Positions 24,449-36,300 of a DNA stretch of 64,000 nucleotides are shown in pieces; the stretch's first letter is position 1; every line of letters begins with the position of its first letter. The stretch is from Progne subis subis (Eukaryota; Chordata; Aves; Passeriformes; Hirundinidae). The stretch covers positions 3,359,036-3,423,035 of the forward strand of contig JAKJHU010000036.1 of assembly GCA_022316685.1 (NCBI GenBank), written 5' to 3'. Below the pieces are notes generated by a model, which was given only the letters and a program-made list of their open reading frames with translations, ran no database searches and had not been told where the DNA came from. The position numbers and the translations under genes are program-made.

Positions 24449-26373
24449 CTAGTTAATCACAAATTTGTGAGTCTCCAAGCCACAAACCAGATGTCACATA
24501 AAGCACATATATATAGACTAATCAGTTTTCATATTATTTTTAAAATTACACCTGAAAAGTTCATAGGCAAACCTGTCGTCAAGTTGGGTTTTAGAGAGGC
24601 ATAAAGACAAAAAGAAGTAAAGCTGACATAGAATGAATAAAACTGATATTCCTATTATTGTGTTTGACTAATCAATTATGCAGTTTGCTAAGTACCTACA
24701 TTTGTTGCAGAACAAACACTTCTTAATAAAGAACCAGACAAATGCACCTCTTACAAATTGTCTGTCATGTACTCAAATTTAAATTGCAAGTGCGTATCAT
24801 TTCAAGTGTATGAAATCCCAAAATGCAGTTGGTACATCGACTGAAAACTTAGCAAATAGTAAAAAAAACCCAAATAAATACTAGAAAAAAACATGGGCAA
24901 CAAGTTCACAAAAACGTTGATACTGCTAAAACAAAGGCACTCTCATCCAATAATATGACAGGACAAACCAGCAACGTCTGGCTTTTGTTGAACAGAAGAG
25001 AAACTGAAGCTGAAGAGATCTGTTTCTGAAGATGACTACAGGATACAGAGATCAGGAACATCAGAATAAAACCAAGTACCCTCAAGAGGCCAGATTTTAA
25101 ATAAAATACAAGGAAAATGTAGTCTTGTTGACTTTCTATCTCTTTATCTATCTTACTCTCTCTAGTCAGGTGAGGGGTTTGGGTTTTGGTGGGATTTTTT
25201 TTGTCAGGAATATGCCAGAAGAGTTTTATAATAAAATGAAGCAGTAGAATGATGGTTCATTAGGTATTATTCTCCATGTTGCAATCACAGTAACTATCAG
25301 GAGCTTTAATACCAAAAAAAGATCCAGAAGCCTATCTGCCAACAACACTGTCACACGATAGTGTGTAAAATTTATCAGTAAGGGCCTTAGTTCATATTAC
25401 ATGCTGAAACTTGAAAGATGAAAGAGAAACCCTACAACTCTACAATCTACATTTCCTACTAGGACCAACCTTTTTTTTTTCTCACAAATTCAAAGAGAAT
25501 TGTTTGCTGGCAGCAAAGATGAGCTGACCATGCCACACTATCTCACTTCAAGGTGGGAATATTTCAGATATTGCATTCTTTCTGTTGTTCTTCAATGGAG
25601 AGGGAAGGATACCCAAATTAAATTCTATCAGTCATCTTTGTTTCTCCATAGATTTAAAAATATACAGAGAGAGAAATGCTTGAACTTATACTCTCTATTT
25701 CCCACTAGCTTCAGAAACAGCACTCTCTTTAAGTGTTCTGGCAATTTAGACACATGAACCTAAAAGTCTGCTAAAAATGTAAATTAGGGATTTCAATCAA
25801 CTGGACAGTGTTGCCAGTATCTCAGTTTTGGAGTGCTAGATTAATTGGAACTACATTTAATATAACCTCTACTATGATTTAAAAGGATTGCTTGCAAATT
25901 TTTGTGAAAACATTTGGGTTCTGTCTACAAAATTTCTGTTTTCAAATGGCTGTGTGGCTTTTAAACCCTGACTTTGTAAGCATTTGCATCCAGATGACAT
26001 TTGTGCATGTGGTTATAAGATCAGTTACTTGACTAAATTGCGAACAGCAGAGCTAGAAAAGGCAGGACTCCATTAGTGCATTGCCAGGTGCAGCATATAT
26101 CTTGCAGACAGGAAGCTGAATAAACATGTCCTTTTTAATCAAAACGGTTCAGCCCCTTTGTCATGGACAACTGAAGAATGCATAGAAGGTGTAAATGTAT
26201 TTATAGTCATAATTTATCTGTATAGCTTTCAAAATTTAGTGAAAGAGAGGAATACTTTTTTTTTTGCAAAAGACCATATGATTGGACAGTCCTCTTATTT
26301 AATGTGTTACACCCCTATGTCTAAGGTCAGTGGAACTTCCTTTCATTTAACACATAAATAATGTAATACTTAC
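24449..26373 (-). other. RIMS1: RIMS1 intron between window exons 4 and 5
   Basis: A 1.9-kb intron with donor GTAAGT and acceptor GATTAACTAG; the pyrimidine tract before the acceptor is weak. I see short A- and T-runs only, with no gene or recognisable mobile element. Confidence 0.85.
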
Positions 26374-26484
26374 TTTTAGCCCCAGTAATGCACCTGATTC
26401 TTTAGGCATGGTTGTTCTCTTGTTAAGAATAACACGCCCAATTAAGCGATCTCCCTCTTTGGAAGGCTGCCACGTTACGGGATG
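26374..26484 (-). CDS. RIMS1: RIMS1 window exon 4: start of PDZ domain
   Basis: This 111-nt exon (37 codons, phase 0 to 0) codes residues 427-463. It begins HPVTWQPSKEGDRLIGRVIL, which forms the lead-in and first beta strand of the PDZ domain, and ends in ESGALLGLK. The peptide-binding loop of the PDZ domain (the GLGF-like region) therefore straddles the junction with the next exon, LLGLK|VVGGK. The RIM PDZ domain binds the C-termini of N/P/Q-type calcium channels and ELKS proteins. Acceptor is TTGACAG|CATC and donor AAA|GTAAGT. Compared with mammals the only difference I notice is Glu for Asp in PKDSG. Confidence 0.96.
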
Positions 26485-27233
26485 CTGTCAAAAAACAAGC
26501 AGTGGAATTAAAGAAGTGTGACCATCCTCCAGTATTTAGATGCACATGTATAAACCAATAAAATTACTGTATCATCATGTCACAGTAGACACAAACATCC
26601 TTCAGATGTGTTACATATTACACCTGAGCTTTCTTCGACTATTTCTGTTGGGCCCCTGCTATATTAAACATTTATGCCTCTTGAAAGAAAATCTCAGCAT
26701 TAAGTCTACAGATAGAACTATAAGCCATCTCAAACTTCAATACAATTAAACATTTCAAACACACCTTAGGTATTAAAATTAAATATTTACTTTTAAATTA
26801 CATGACTGAAAGGTGCATTCTGTTCTCTAGAATAATACATGTTATATAGGTCTACCAGCTAGGGTTCATGATATAATTAAAAAAAAATAAAAAAATTATA
26901 CTTTCCAACTCCAAGTCTTAAAAAAAAAAAAAAAAAAAATCACTAATCTTTCCCAGAGCAGCATCACACTCACAACTGCTTTTTTTGTGAGTCACAGTGA
27001 AATTAAGTGCCAAGTCTATAAAGGAAATAAAGTCAAGTTAAAATTCAGGCAATTTTACAAATATACATTTTGATAAAACTTTCTTTTTGACTTCCATTTC
27101 CTTGGTAGTCTAAAACAAATTTTCATACAAATTGTGTAGAATATGTTTTTACAGTCAAATATCTTTGCTGAACTGAAATAATTAGGAAACACTTTGACTT
27201 ATACTTATGAATCCCTATTTTTCTATTTCTTAC
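26485..27233 (-). other. RIMS1: RIMS1 intron between window exons 3 and 4
   Basis: A 749-bp AT-rich intron, donor GTAAGA and acceptor TTTTTGACAG. It contains a 19-20-nt poly(A) run near 26920-26939 and a preceding A-rich run near 26878. Nothing else is recognisable. Confidence 0.85.
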
Positions 27234-27301
27234 CGAACTAATAGGGGACGTCTCCCTGCTGTGCCACGTGGCAGGATCCAGCCAGTAATAATCCAAGTCA
27301 C
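27234..27301 (-). CDS. RIMS1: RIMS1 window exon 3: 68-nt exon before the PDZ domain
   Basis: This small exon is entered in phase 1 (acceptor TTCCAG|GTGAC) and left in phase 0 (AGTTCG|GTAAGA), coding residues 404-426: a glycine completed from exon 2, then DLDYYWLDPATWHSRE and TSPISS. The aromatic, acidic peptide is unlike the surrounding serine- and arginine-rich linker and matches the RIM1-specific segment just before HPVTWQPS. Its length is not a multiple of three, so skipping it alone would shift the frame between exons 2 and 4. A TGCATG motif on the coding strand lies about 72 nt upstream of the acceptor. Role of the peptide is not known to me. Confidence 0.95.
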
Positions 27302-30300
27302 CTGGAAGAATATGAATAAAAAGAAATGTGTAATCTCTCAAACAGAGAGAGATATATGAATGATTACTTCTGCATGCATGAATTTTAAAGTGCAATCATT
27401 TGATGAAGCAAATACAAAACCTTTACTATGATTCAAATTAATTAATATAAAATAATACATTTATTTGGCCCTCTGCTTTTTCATGGATTGCACCTTAGAA
27501 TTGGTTGTGCACACTGTCTATTTTTACCTTTGCTCAGTCCAAGAATGGACCCCAAAGCATCACATTCACAGCCCTCCTCCTCCCCACCATCTCCATAATA
27601 AACACACAGGACTACAGCTAATGACGACATGAGAGGGGATACTCCACAGAATAGGCACTTAGCTATAGGTAAGGACAGAACAGTCAGCCACGCTCTAGAA
27701 TCTGCAAAAATCAGTGTTGTGACAACAGGTACTATACGGAGGGACAGGAGCTGGTTACAGAGTACCAGGGGGAACAGTCACACAAATACAGCAAATAGTA
27801 CCAATGGCAGGTACAAGGCTGCGATCTTCTCTTTCACTTGGGACAAACATATGCTGTGTATGTCAAGAAGAAGACCATGAACTACAGTGGTCTGGAAGCC
27901 ATCAGCCTATCATGACAAGGAGGGCACTTCTGGCAATGTATCTTCAATATTTTATTTTATAAAACAGATCTCTATAACACTATTGTTAGATGCCTGTGTT
28001 CTAGTAAAAGTAGTGATCTAACAGAAGCCCAAACAAAGCATGCAAGGGAGAAGAAGACACCTTTACATGCAGAGATTTTTTTTTAATTCTTTCTCTACAA
28101 ATACTTAGATGCCAATTATGAAATACAAGTGGTAACATTCTCTATAACTCATATAATCTTTAATAGCTTACCATCTACATGACCAGATGCCCAAGTTTAT
28201 TTTTAAACAGCATATTACTATCATATGCATAATCGCATGAGGCTGTTTGTGGTTTCATTAGCTACTGCATTAGTTCTGCAGGTTTGGAAAACCCATTAAA
28301 TCACACTAAAGATCTTTCAGTTTTATTTTTAGGATCCTTCCTTGTGGCTTTATAAACTTCAAAATTACAACAAGAACAAACCCACAAACTATCCTGACAC
28401 CTGCAGTGCTGGCAGTAAGCTCAAATCTATGGTACAGAGCTCCCCAAACTTCAGTAATGGACTCAACAGTAGCACCAAAAATCTAATGTCTCCTGTGTGG
28501 GCTGGCCCGCCAGAGGCCAAACACAACACACTTGTTTCAGAGTTATTTGCTCAGCAATAGAGAAATGTTCAGAAAGGAATAAATGTCAGCCCCAGCATGC
28601 AGATGAATATATCCAAGTCTTCAAAAACATTTGTCCTCATCCCCATTGCTCCCTGATTCCTTTCCTGTCTTCATTCCTAGATTCAGCTTCTTGCTCCTAG
28701 TTTCCTTGCTGGTCTTCCTCCTGGTTACTGCAGACCCATGACCATTTAATTCATGCACCTAGCATCCTTCTCCACCAAGCCCCTGGTGTAGCAAGATTCT
28801 CTCATACATCTTCTGTCTTGTCCAACCTGCTGATTTTCCTCTTCTCACCATGTACCTACGCTTTGCGGCCTTTTCTTCCCTGCCCATTTTTTTCTGTCAT
28901 CCGTCTGCTTCTACTTCTGGCTCTGGTGTCCTTTCTTAAGGTTCTGTATTTTAATCCCTTTTTAGACTCAAATCCTTTCATGCTAAACTACATCCCTGCC
29001 CCCTCCTTCACACATCTAAACCTTTAGGTGTCTGTCTGTCTGTCCCTTTCCCCCCTTCTGTCTCTCCCATGCTTTGCTAAATTCCAAGCCATCAGTTACA
29101 TCCACAGCAGGTGGCTGTGACACCAATTCTCTCAGCCTCTGCTCTCAAAAGCTGAGAGCAGGAACTGCACTGCAAGTGCAGCTCTACTGAGCTGGAACAT
29201 GAATGATATGTTCAGAAGCTATAAAGGTAGCTATCAAATCAAGCATCATGACTGAAAGTCACTGAAAGTGGTAAGTCTACCATTTGGTGAACACTTTAAA
29301 AGCTGCAAAAATACATGAATTGGGGAGAGAAAAGCACACATTCCTTAAAAATTACTTAATTTTAAAATTTCCATTAAAATTCAGTATGATACAGACCACT
29401 GGCACACAAATGTCTGGGAGAATTTACAACTATAAAAAAGATTATGCAATGGAAAATGCCAGTCAATCTATTCATAAACACTCATCAAATAGAGCATAAA
29501 AGTTAAAAGACACAAATGAAAAAATTCCCCAAATAGGCATTAAGAATATTTTATGCCAGCAACAGTGATACTAGGGACATCTGCAGTTCAGTACTCTGTT
29601 GTGTCTTTGAAAATAATTTCTCCTTGGTCATCCTATGCCATTGCTACTTCTTTGCCTAATGCTAATTTATGCCATTTTGCATACTCCAAAACTCACTCTT
29701 TGTTTAATTGCACAAAATAACTTCACTGCAGCAGCATTACAGAGATCCAGGAAGAGGTAAATAATATGCAAAAACTTACTAAGAGCAGAGCTTCAAAACC
29801 TTAGGTTTTCTCAAAAAAACACCCACCAAAACTGAAAACAAAAATCCCAATACACAGAGAACACTCTCCATTGGTAGAATAAAAATAACATTAAATAATC
29901 ATAAAAATAATCATTAAAATAACTAGTAAAATAAGAAAAACTTAAGACATTATAGAGAGGAAAAAACTACTTTCATAAGGAGCAAGTAATAGTTTTATAG
30001 GCTTAAACTGCTTTTAAATACCTTTTAAACCATTCTTTAAAAACATGAACCACCTAAAAATAATAAGCCCCCAAGAAAATACACATATACTGTAACATTA
30101 CTGTACATTACTGATATATTTCTAAAACATATTATTAAAAATGCATTTGCAGTTTTAATGTATGATTTCCTTAAGACCGAGTATATTTGTAAAACCTTAT
30201 TTCCTAAGAAAATAATTCAAAAGTTGTATCCTAACAGCAAGGAAATGTTTTTCCTATTAACATGATTACACTCAATTACTTTACTCTTGGATGCACATGG

Positions 30301-31372
30301 ATACAATAATAACTTACAAGACACAAATGTGTTGAGCTTTTTCCATAAATCTTTTGCAACCTTACATCAAAATTCAAAATGAGGAGTAAGACTCTTAATA
30401 AATTCTCATTGCTCTTATATCCACAATATATATGCTTTCAAAACAAAGGGAAAGCTAATTCATACCACCAAAACCCCATTTTCTCAAAAACACTTTGTCT
30501 TCAGCAGCACTATCCATACCAAAAGCTAATGCTGGGGTACTGTGATTTCAAGTAAGATCCTGAAAAGCTGAGAAGTTCTGGAAAAAACAGCCTTGTCCCT
30601 CTCACAAAGCCAAAACAAGCACAAAATATGTGAGGGTCTGTTATTGTGTATGAACAGTCATGCTGATTTCCAGAGTCTTGAATACTGGGGACAAAATACC
30701 CCAAGATGTTTTTCCCAAATCCATCCAGACTGCATTTAGAGACTACTGATATTCAGCAAAGAATGTGCTTGAGCAATTTGCTCAAATCCATATGCGCTGG
30801 ATTTGCAGGAATGATTTAAGTAGAATCTAATGATACGAGTCAGTCATCCCAAGTTAGGCAATTTACTGACTATTAGCAGCATTAGCTGCTAATTAATACA
30901 GTGGTTCTATCAGATTACCAAGAAACTTAGACAAACATTTTTCAGAGGCTACATCTGAAATTGCTCTGCAAACTGAGTAGTCAGACTATGTCTCTCTACT
31001 TAACCCACAGAATCACAGAATGTGGCAAGCACAGAACTCAAAAGCTACCTATTGCCTTATTTATACAGAAAGCTTCACTAAAATGCTCATTATCTGTCAG
31101 TCTCAAACCAACCCGCTTCAGATATCTACAGCTAAGAACTTAAATCCTGGCAGGATAAAATCTGTGTTTGACCATCTACATGGTTCTAGGACAGGCTGGT
31201 TCATGCAATTTGTGGGAAGAATGCATCACAATGCTCTGAAATTTAGGTTTTCATTTGTAGTGAAAATACATAATTTAGTTTCCTGATGGGAAATGTCCTA
31301 AGCACTGAATATTAATGTACTCTAAGACTCCAAAGTTAAAATAAAGACTAGTACCCCTTAGAAGTGACAATT

Positions 31373-31404
31373 AATATATATATAAATATATATATATATA
31401 TAAA
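31373..31404. repeat. AT dinucleotide repeat
   Basis: TA/AT alternation interrupted by TAAATA, within the 25-kb intron. Confidence 0.9.
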
Positions 31405-32095
31405 ATACTCCTATTTCAGATACAGGTGTGGCACATAGCTCCAAAACTAGAACTAGCCTCTTAAATTGCTCCTTCAATTCAGTATTTATTTAGGTATTTT
31501 CATGTAATGATGAGTTATAAAATTACTTGATACTGTGGCATTTAAGGATTTAATGAAAATTTTGCTGTCTCTGATTTTGCTGACTGGGATTGCTCTCTTG
31601 AGAGGAACCTAATTTTGTAGATGGATGGAAGGAGATGTCCTTCCGGAAATTTAGAGCTTCTCTGAATAAATTTATTATTTCTATTTCATTCCAATTCAAT
31701 ATTGACACTAAATTGTGTCAACAGTTTCGCTGAGTCCCTGTATAAATAACACTTCCACTGTCAATATGATTTCTTGATAATATTATTGTTCAATGTATAA
31801 TGAAATTTGAAAAATGTATAGCAAGTTATCTCAAAAAGTCACATGGTCTCATAATTTTGGATACATATTGAATACATCGCTACCTAGTACGCTAAAGACC
31901 TGACAAGTTCTTAATATTTTTCTGCTGTTCCGAAAGAATTCCCATCACTTCAAACACACCATGGTATTCTCCGGCATAAGACGATTTTTTTTCCTGTGGG
32001 TTGGTTTAGGTTTTTTCCCCTGTCTCCTGTGCACATTAAACCTTTGAGTAGGTGTTGATTGCAAGAAAAAAGGTAACATTTCAATTTTGGTCTTT

Positions 32096-32181
32096 GTTTT
32101 TTTTTTCCTCTGAGAGTTTGAAAAAAATTTTTTTTTTGGTTTGTTTTGTTTTTGTTTTTTGTTTTGTTTTGTTTTGTTTTA
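32096..32181. repeat. T-rich tract with GTTTT repeats
   Basis: T runs followed by about six GTTTT/GTTTTT units near 32138-32181, similar in make-up to the tract at 32929-33055. Confidence 0.9.
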
Positions 32182-32928
32182 GTATTTGCTAAAAACTGAT
32201 TTATTAACAAAGTATCATTGAAAGTCAAAACTGAAAATAAATTCTTCTCAAACCCTAGGCTGTTTCGTACTGCCAATAGCTAGAAATTTTTACAAGGATA
32301 AAGGAAACAGAAAAGAAAGTGACTGTAAGCCTGTTAAGCAGCAGCCTACACATTAGAAGTCCCATGGATACAACACCCAGTAAGGCATAAGTGTCCTGGT
32401 AGCACACACTGCAAATAAGGAACATAAACAGGCAATGCCCAGAGAAACTTATTTGGACACACATTTTCTACCACTGTGTGGAAAGAAGAAAGGCATTTCT
32501 GCTCACATACACAAGAAAACACAGTGTTCATAGGCATGCTGACAGAAACAACAGCAAATGAAAGCAAAGCTTGTCATTATCCACAGGACCAGGGAAAGGG
32601 AGAAAGACAGTGAGCCTTTCTGTTGTCCAACATATACACACAGAGTCCATCATGCAAATCTGCATAAAATACTTGAGAAGTAATAAGATTGTATTTCATA
32701 ACCTTGTTATTCAAACTTTCATCTTCATGAAAACTGGGGGAGATAATTAATAATCTAAGGAAAAAGGGTCTGAGAATGGGAAAAAAAAAGACTTGGTTGT
32801 TCTGAGCTTCAGGACTGTAGAAGGAAATACAGCAGATGAAATTCTCTAATTAAAGAGGAAAGCACTTCAGCAGTACCATGATGGGGTCATATTCTGGTAG
32901 ACCAAATAAGGAAGATTAAGCCTTGTGA

Positions 32929-33055
32929 GGGTTTTTTTTGGTTGTGGGTTTTTTTTGGTTTTTTTTTTTGTTTTTTTTTTTTTTTTGTTTTGTTTTGTTT
33001 TTTTTTGTTTTGTTTTGTTTTGTTTTGTTTTGTTTTGTTTAGTTTGTTTATGTTG
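32929..33055. repeat. T-rich tract with TTTTG pentanucleotide repeats
   Basis: Long T runs broken by G, resolving into about ten near-perfect TTTTG units around 32986-33040. A smaller relative lies at 32096-32181. Confidence 0.93.
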
Positions 33056-33277
33056 ATATGGTCTTTTTTTGTCTTTTTGTTGTTGTTATTGCTTCTGCTT
33101 GTTTTGGGTTTTTAAAATACCATTCATGAGTATCCTCAATTATGCTGAATTGAGCAAAGGATCTTTGGAGCTTCGCTTCCCACCAGTAGAGAGGAAATAG
33201 TTAAGAATGTGAACATGAATAAACTCCATGATCTTCAAAAAGGGAACAAAGCCAAGCAAAAAAACAAAACCAACAGC

Positions 33278-33324
33278 AACAACACCACCACCACCACCTT
33301 CCTACCAAAAAAAAAAAAAAAAAA
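33278..33324. repeat. ACC trinucleotide run followed by poly(A)
   Basis: Short ACC/CCA repeats (ACCACCACCACC) followed by CTTCCTACC and a 19-nt A run. Simple sequence in the 25-kb intron. Confidence 0.85.
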
Positions 33325-36300
33325 TCCTATTGCCAAATAAGCAAAGCAAAACACTCCAGCCTTAGAGAAAATAAGGAACCAGCCACAATAGCAAAAGGAG
33401 TCCAGCAGTCATGGAAACATTTAAGAAACAATACCAACATCAGAAGCAGAACAAGGCCAATTCAGAAGAGGGAGAAATGCAGGCAAAGTCTGACCAACTA
33501 AATCATAAATGCTTCATTTTCTGGAAGAATCAATGGAAAGTTCCCTTTGAGTGTGTAACTTACAGTGATTGAGTACCAGGAAGCACTCAAGACATAATTA
33601 GAAACACAAAATATAATGCAAACAACAATGTCTGCAAAAACAATTGAGATAATGCTGCAACTATTTAGTCCCTACTACTTAGTATCTAGTACCAAGTAGT
33701 TACCAATCCAGAGCACTATGTAAAGAATCTGCTGCTATTTGGCTCTTATCAGCAGATGTCAAATACACTCAGTTGAGCAGGAGTTTTGTTTATGAGCATG
33801 CCATGTTAAGAGCCCCACCAGGAAAAAGTGTCTAGCATATGGTGAAAATCTATTTAGAAAATAACAATCTGAATATATTCTAACCTTATTCAACTAAAAT
33901 TGGTAACAAATACCCCCCAATGTATTCACTGAGCAGAGTCTGTAGTGTTTGTCAGGAACATAGTAATTAATAGTCAACACTCACACTACTGTTCCATGTA
34001 ATAAAACAGAAACATATTAGACTCGTTAAGAGACTTGACCCTAAGGACAAAGGAATGGCTTTTTATGGGAGGCCAGAACCAGACTTCAGAGCTATCCTGA
34101 CAAACTAGAAACAAACAAACTGGAAATAGAGGATCAGGCTCAGAGTATACAAGGAAATGTCCACACTCAGACCAGGATAAACAAGTGTAGAAACAGGGAG
34201 AAATCCACCAGTTGAGAGCAAGCAGTGCAGAAGATGATGAGGTAGGTATAATTGATCTCAATAGTAACAGGAGAGGACAGCATACAAGCTGGGCTGCTGT
34301 TGAAAAACCACCGTCCTTGCCCTTTGGGAGTTACAGGGTTGGCCAGAGACCAAGACTCCAGTGACTTTCCTATTTTTGCTACAAAAATACCTCCAAAGGT
34401 CAAACTGGTGAGGAACTTAAAGTTTTGTTGTTAGTTTTGGGGATTTTTTTTTTTTTTGTTTTATCATGGTTTGTCTTTTGGGCAGCCTTGCACTTAAAGC
34501 AATACCCTGACTTAAGGACTGACCTTGATCACAGCTCATTCTCTCAGGTTCTGTCTTTGCAGCACACAGTTCCATTTTCAGAGAGGATGATGAAGTTTCA
34601 TTATGGGGGAGAGATGATATAAATTTAATGGACAGATAGCTATATATAGACTGGTTTAATAGTCCATTATATCTCTATAGTCACGGGGTGTGAGGCTGAG
34701 TGGGATTTTAAAGCATCTTTTAGATCTCCCAGGTCCATGTTATTCCAAAGGCTGGAGACATGCTGCTGTTTGTCCATTGCCCACAGCACAACCTTGAATC
34801 ACTGCAAAGCAGGATGTTACTGCTCTGTATTTCTCAATTCCAATCCTATTTCACCTTCTTCATCTACTTTTGCCAAGATATGCAAGAGACCTCTGGAATG
34901 CAGTTTACAGCCATCTACACAGTGAACAGCTTGAAGAAGAAAAAGAGATTTCGCTTGTTTATGTACTGATAAACAACTTACTAAGCACGAGAGAGTGCAA
35001 GACTTTGACCTCAGCCAAAGATGTTCTCCAGTCTTATCCTTTAAACTCCATGCAGAGCAAAGGCTGACCATTGTCTCTTCCAATCTCAGCATTTTGTCTT
35101 GGTATTCCTGCTGGTGTTTCAGTTCCATCTCTGTTTCAACTGCTATTAAATCACGTTTTCTCCAATGCATCCCTCAATATTCTGCCCTCATTAAACTCTA
35201 ATGCCCCTCTAAATTCTGTTGAAATTAAATAGATTTCTAACATATATGTCTTAAAATATAGTGTCTGAAACATCATTTTCAAGAGGATAAAACCTCTTTC
35301 ATTACTTATTTTATCTTACATCATTAGGATTAATTATTCTAGTGAAAAAAACTTTTTTCAAGATCAATTTTTATAGGCAGTGTTATCAACTACTTAGATA
35401 TAGGATTTTAAAGGTATTTGTTATTCTCAACACACTGCATAATCCCCAAGGAACTTGCAGTGGTGAATCCTTCCTCTCACTTCCTCCTGTGAACCTTCAG
35501 TGGTTTAGCTGAGGACCTCATTTCAAATACAAAAGGGAAAAGCTGATGCCCTTCCCTGAGCAGAAAGTGCAATGCATCAACATGATCATGCAGAAATAAT
35601 GTACAATATAACCAGAAATGTACATTTATTATAACCCATATATAATTATAACTATAACTGCATCTTATGCTAAGCAAATATATTTTTATTCTATGCTCAT
35701 GAGTTTGATGATTTTTCCCCCTAAATAATATGGCAAAAGAAAAGTAATAGAATCACATTCCATTCTGAACTTTTTAAAGCTCCTAAGAATAGAATAATTC
35801 AGGAGATCAAGAACTTGTCAATCATCTCCTGCCAAAAAGAAATAATACACTGAATGTTCATTTGTTTCCTGGAGTAAATTTCTAAATTCTTCATCCTTGG
35901 CTTCTCCAAAATGCAGAAGTCACAATGCAATAGGAATATTATTATTACTTTTCAGAAAAACATTTTTATTTTGATGTGCACTTTCAAAATACAGATTTTT
36001 GTTTAAAAGCTCATTCCATATAGCATCACTACTGTCAAATTACATTTAGCACAAGCTTTCAAAATATAAACATAACTGAAACACAGACTTAAAAGCAAAA
36101 TGGTTCTTTATTTCCTCTTTAAGCTGAATATATGCTACAATTAAGATTTTAACATTCTGGGGATGCAACATCTCCACTAAAACTGCACAGTTAAATAAAT
36201 CTGTTCGTTAAAGTACATAAATTTTTTCTTAAAAAATATGAAATATGAAAATATAATTAAAACCTCAGCACTATATAGCTCCTTATTTACCTGTCCCTGA

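Noticed and set aside
31006..31030. AATCACAGAATG resembling the start of a CR1 3' region
   Set aside because: Only about 12 bases match and the following sequence does not continue along CR1.
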